From contig NZ_JASNJD010000003.1 in NCBI RefSeq assembly GCF_030164425.1, positions 310,001-374,000 of the forward strand: a stretch of DNA of 64,000 nt. The letters run 5' to 3'. A program made the position numbers and the translations under genes. Below the pieces are notes generated by a model. The model had not been told where the DNA came from. It searched no databases and saw only the letters and a list, made by a program, of their open reading frames with translations. Source of the stretch: Pseudodonghicola flavimaris (GTDB taxonomy: Bacteria > Pseudomonadota > Alphaproteobacteria > Rhodobacterales > Rhodobacteraceae). Positions 62,297 to 64,000 of the stretch are shown piece after piece; the stretch's first letter is position 1, and every line of letters begins with the position of its first letter.

Positions 62297-62316
62297 TTGT
62301 TTTACAATTAAAACAA
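62297..62316. promoter_or_regulatory. Perfect 20 bp AT-rich palindrome upstream of the SDR-monooxygenase operon
   Basis: TTGTTTTA-CAAT-TAAAACAA is a perfect 8+8 bp inverted repeat whose near edge is 18 bp before the SDR start codon, between the likely transcription start and the ribosome site. Such an AT-rich palindrome is conspicuous in this GC-rich DNA. The position suits a repressor operator, for example for one of the MarR-like proteins in the cluster. A second inverted repeat, CCGGGCAGGCC and GGCCTGTCCGG (one mismatch), lies at 62331-62370. Confidence 0.62.
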
Positions 62317-62383
62317 ACTCTGCCGCCGGGCCGGGCAGGCCGCTATCCGCATCGCGCAGGGCCTGTCCGGATCGCGAATTTTT

Positions 62384-62413
62384 TTGACCGGCGGCTTTTC
62401 GCCCTGCTAGGCT
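62384..62413 (+). promoter_or_regulatory. Probable sigma70 promoter of the AraC gene
   Basis: TTGACC, an 18 bp spacer and TAGGCT lie 46 bp before the AraC-family start codon in the 181 bp divergent region. The -35 box is strong and preceded by a T run. No other clear promoter is seen on this strand. Confidence 0.5.
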
Positions 62414-62459
62414 TGTCGAAATTTCTGCTTGGCCCCGATGCGCGTGGAGAGGTGGCAGA

Positions 62460-63443
62460 ATGCATCAAAGACCCCCCCTGGCAGCCCATGAGCTGTTTCA
62501 GAGCCGGGATCTGGACGAAACCCGCGAACGGGTCGCCCAGGTCTTCTGCCCCCACCGTCTCGAGACGCTGGGCCGCGCCCCCATTGCCGCCCGGCACAAT
62601 CACATCCGCGGCGAACGGCTGTCACTGAACTACATGGAATACGGCGCCCGCACCCGGATCGACCCCGGCGAACTGCAAAGCTTCTATCTGCTGCAGATCC
62701 CGCTCTCCGGTGCGGCGCGGATCGAGAACGGGCGCGACAGCTATGTCTCCGATGCCGGCGCCGCGGCGGTGCTGAACCCGCACCGCCCCACCTCCATGCT
62801 GTGGGAGGCCGGAGTGCGGCAGCTGCTGGTGCAGATCGACCGCGCGGCGCTGCAGCGGCTGCTGGCCGATCTGCTGGGCGGGCCGGTGCCGGAGCCGCTG
62901 AAATTCACCGGCGCGCTGCCGCTCACCCGGGGCACCGGAGCGATGCTGCGTCAGCTGGTGCTGCATCTGGTCGAGGAAATCGACGCCGGCCGCTCCGGCT
63001 TCGGCCAGGCCGGGCTGATGAACCGGCAGATCGAAAGCACCATCATGACCGGGCTGATCGAGGCGCTGGAGAACAATTACTCAGCCCTGCTGGGCCGCCC
63101 GGTCAGCGCAGCCGCCCCGCGCAAGCTGCGACTGGCCGAAGAGTATATCGAGGCGCATCTGGATCAGCCGCTGACGCTGGAGGAGATCGCCCGCGCCGCC
63201 GGCACCACCCCGCGCAGCCTGCAGATGGCCTTTCGCGATTTCCGCGGGACAACGCCGCTGAACTTCCTGCGGGACCGCCGGCTGGATCTGGTGCATCGCG
63301 ACCTGATGACCGCACCCCCCGGCGCCACCGTGACCGATATCGCCACAGCCCGCGGCTTCGGTCATCTGGGACGGTTTTCGCAGGCCTACCGGACGCGTTT
63401 CGGCGCCAGCCCCAGCGATACGCTGCGCGGCCGGCTCCACTAG
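62460..63443 (+). CDS. AraC-family transcriptional regulator
   Basis: A 327-residue regulator. The N-terminal 200 residues form an AraC-binding-like cupin domain (FYLLQIPLSGAARIENG, VLNPHRPTSMLWE) that senses the inducer; the C-terminal 100 residues hold two helix-turn-helix motifs (LTLEEIARAAGTTPRSLQMAFRDF and VTDIATARGFGHLGRFSQAYRTRFG). This class usually activates aromatic-degradation operons. It is divergent from the SDR-monooxygenase operon, its likely target, and converges with the last regulator gene with 2 bp between stops. Confidence 0.92.
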   Translation: MHQRPPLAAHELFQSRDLDETRERVAQVFCPHRLETLGRAPIAARHNHIRGERLSLNYMEYGARTRIDPGELQSFYLLQIPLSGAARIENGRDSYVSDAGAAAVLNPHRPTSMLWEAGVRQLLVQIDRAALQRLLADLLGGPVPEPLKFTGALPLTRGTGAMLRQLVLHLVEEIDAGRSGFGQAGLMNRQIESTIMTGLIEALENNYSALLGRPVSAAAPRKLRLAEEYIEAHLDQPLTLEEIARAAGTTPRSLQMAFRDFRGTTPLNFLRDRRLDLVHRDLMTAPPGATVTDIATARGFGHLGRFSQAYRTRFGASPSDTLRGRLH

Positions 63444-63445
63444 GT

Positions 63446-63985
63446 TCAGCGCGGCAGCGTCGCCGCCATCCGCGCAGCTTCCTCATAGATGCCGGTCAGC
63501 ATGTTCAGCACCCGCGTCGCCTCGGCCAGCTGGTCGTTCAGCCCCGGCACGCTGTGGATCCGCTCGATCAGCAGCTTGCGGCGCAGGGCGCCGTATTGGT
63601 CGGTCACCCGCCGCCCCTCCGTCGTCGCCTGATAGGTCACGCCGCTGCGCCCGGAACCGAGTTTCTCGATCAGACCGGCGGCGGCGAGCTTGCGCAGCGA
63701 ATACTGGATATTGGGGATGTCGTCGCGATTGCTGAGCCGGGCCAGTTCCTTGATCGACTTCGGCCGGTCGTTCATCCGGATCATGTGCAGCATCGCATTC
63801 TCCGGCCCGCTGGCCGCCACATCGCTGACCGAGGCCAGGCATTCCGACTGCCAGTGCCCGAACCCCTCGAACGCCCGCATCAGCGCGAATTCCAGTTCGG
63901 TGGTCTTGGTCTCGGCCTGATTCTCCGACAGGTGCCAGCGGAAGTCCAGATTGGGGTCGTCCCCGTCATTTTTCGGTGCGCTCAC
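63446..63985 (-). CDS. MarR-like winged-helix regulator
   Basis: A 179-residue DNA-binding protein. The winged helix has SIKELARLSNRDDIPNIQYSL as helix-turn-helix, then LAAAGLIEKLGSGRSGVTYQATTEG as recognition end and wing. A 30-residue polar N-terminal extension (DFRWHLSENQAETKTTELEF) precedes it, and the C-terminus is a long dimerisation helix. It belongs to the predicted MarR-type family that often controls oxygenase operons. Starting 15 bp from the window edge, it appears complete. Together with the MarR at 55284 it gives the cluster two such regulators. Confidence 0.85.
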   Translation of the reverse strand: MSAPKNDGDDPNLDFRWHLSENQAETKTTELEFALMRAFEGFGHWQSECLASVSDVAASGPENAMLHMIRMNDRPKSIKELARLSNRDDIPNIQYSLRKLAAAGLIEKLGSGRSGVTYQATTEGRRVTDQYGALRRKLLIERIHSVPGLNDQLAEATRVLNMLTGIYEEAARMAATLPR

Positions 63986-64000
63986 GGCAGGTCTCCTTCG

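Overview
The window looks like chromosomal DNA of an alphaproteobacterium of the Rhodobacterales (Roseobacter/Paracoccaceae type). This is inferred from the very high GC with GC-rich third codon positions, a 44-residue aa3-type cytochrome oxidase subunit IV gene, a plant-type gshA, a DUF6173-like gene, uvrC and pgsA-moaD-moaE grouped together, and a pyrB / two membrane proteins / pyrC-like / plsY operon. Genes are tightly packed with many 1-8 bp start/stop overlaps. I see no tRNA, rRNA, CRISPR array, prophage or insertion sequence, and no gene-free stretch longer than about 300 bp.

Layout. 0-1 kb: end of a metallo-beta-lactamase-fold hydrolase gene and gph. 1.3-7.2 kb: an acyl-CoA operon (thiolase, fused hydratase/3-hydroxyacyl-CoA dehydrogenase, methylacyl-CoA racemase-like CoA transferase, enoyl-CoA hydratase, hotdog thioesterase). 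7.2-9.9 kb: mobA with an unknown partner, divergent from azlCD. 9.9-14.2 kb: a lipoprotein, the COX IV microprotein, a DUF6173-like protein, an MBL hydrolase and a large acyl-CoA dehydrogenase. 14.3-24.9 kb: housekeeping genes (tsaC/sua5, yqgE, a DsbD-domain protein, a Nudix hydrolase, an RND pump with its adaptor, moaB, a LysE exporter, a phosphoesterase, a uracil-DNA glycosylase). 25.0-28.8 kb: the pyrB operon, in which the dihydroorotase homologue has lost its metal ligands. 28.9-35.8 kb: gshA, rsmE, ubiA and an OmpA-type protein. 36.0-41.1 kb: moaE, moaD, pgsA and uvrC, with an oppositely oriented RTX-repeat secreted protein between pgsA and uvrC. 41.3-45.9 kb: a pteridine-reductase-like SDR, a Na+/Ca2+ antiporter, an S49 peptidase, a CoxG-like protein and a DMT exporter.

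The right-hand third, 46-64 kb, is the distinctive part. It holds a five-gene Opp/Dpp ABC importer, two related FAD oxidoreductases flanking a cyclase-family metal hydrolase, a MarR regulator, an indolepyruvate:ferredoxin oxidoreductase pair (iorA-iorB), a styrene/indole monooxygenase with flavin reductase (StyA/StyB type), an SDR dehydrogenase, an AraC regulator and a second MarR-like regulator. Together they suggest import and oxidative degradation of an aromatic, plausibly indolic, compound under dedicated regulation. A perfect AT-rich palindrome lies just upstream of the SDR-monooxygenase operon. I regard this cluster as the best candidate for an incompletely described system. The substrate is inference; the sequence supports the enzyme classes.

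A hairpin-bearing intergenic repeat occurs in two convergent gaps (35.9 and 46.0 kb). Good Rho-independent terminators separate iorAB from the converging flavin reductase gene at 59.6-59.7 kb.
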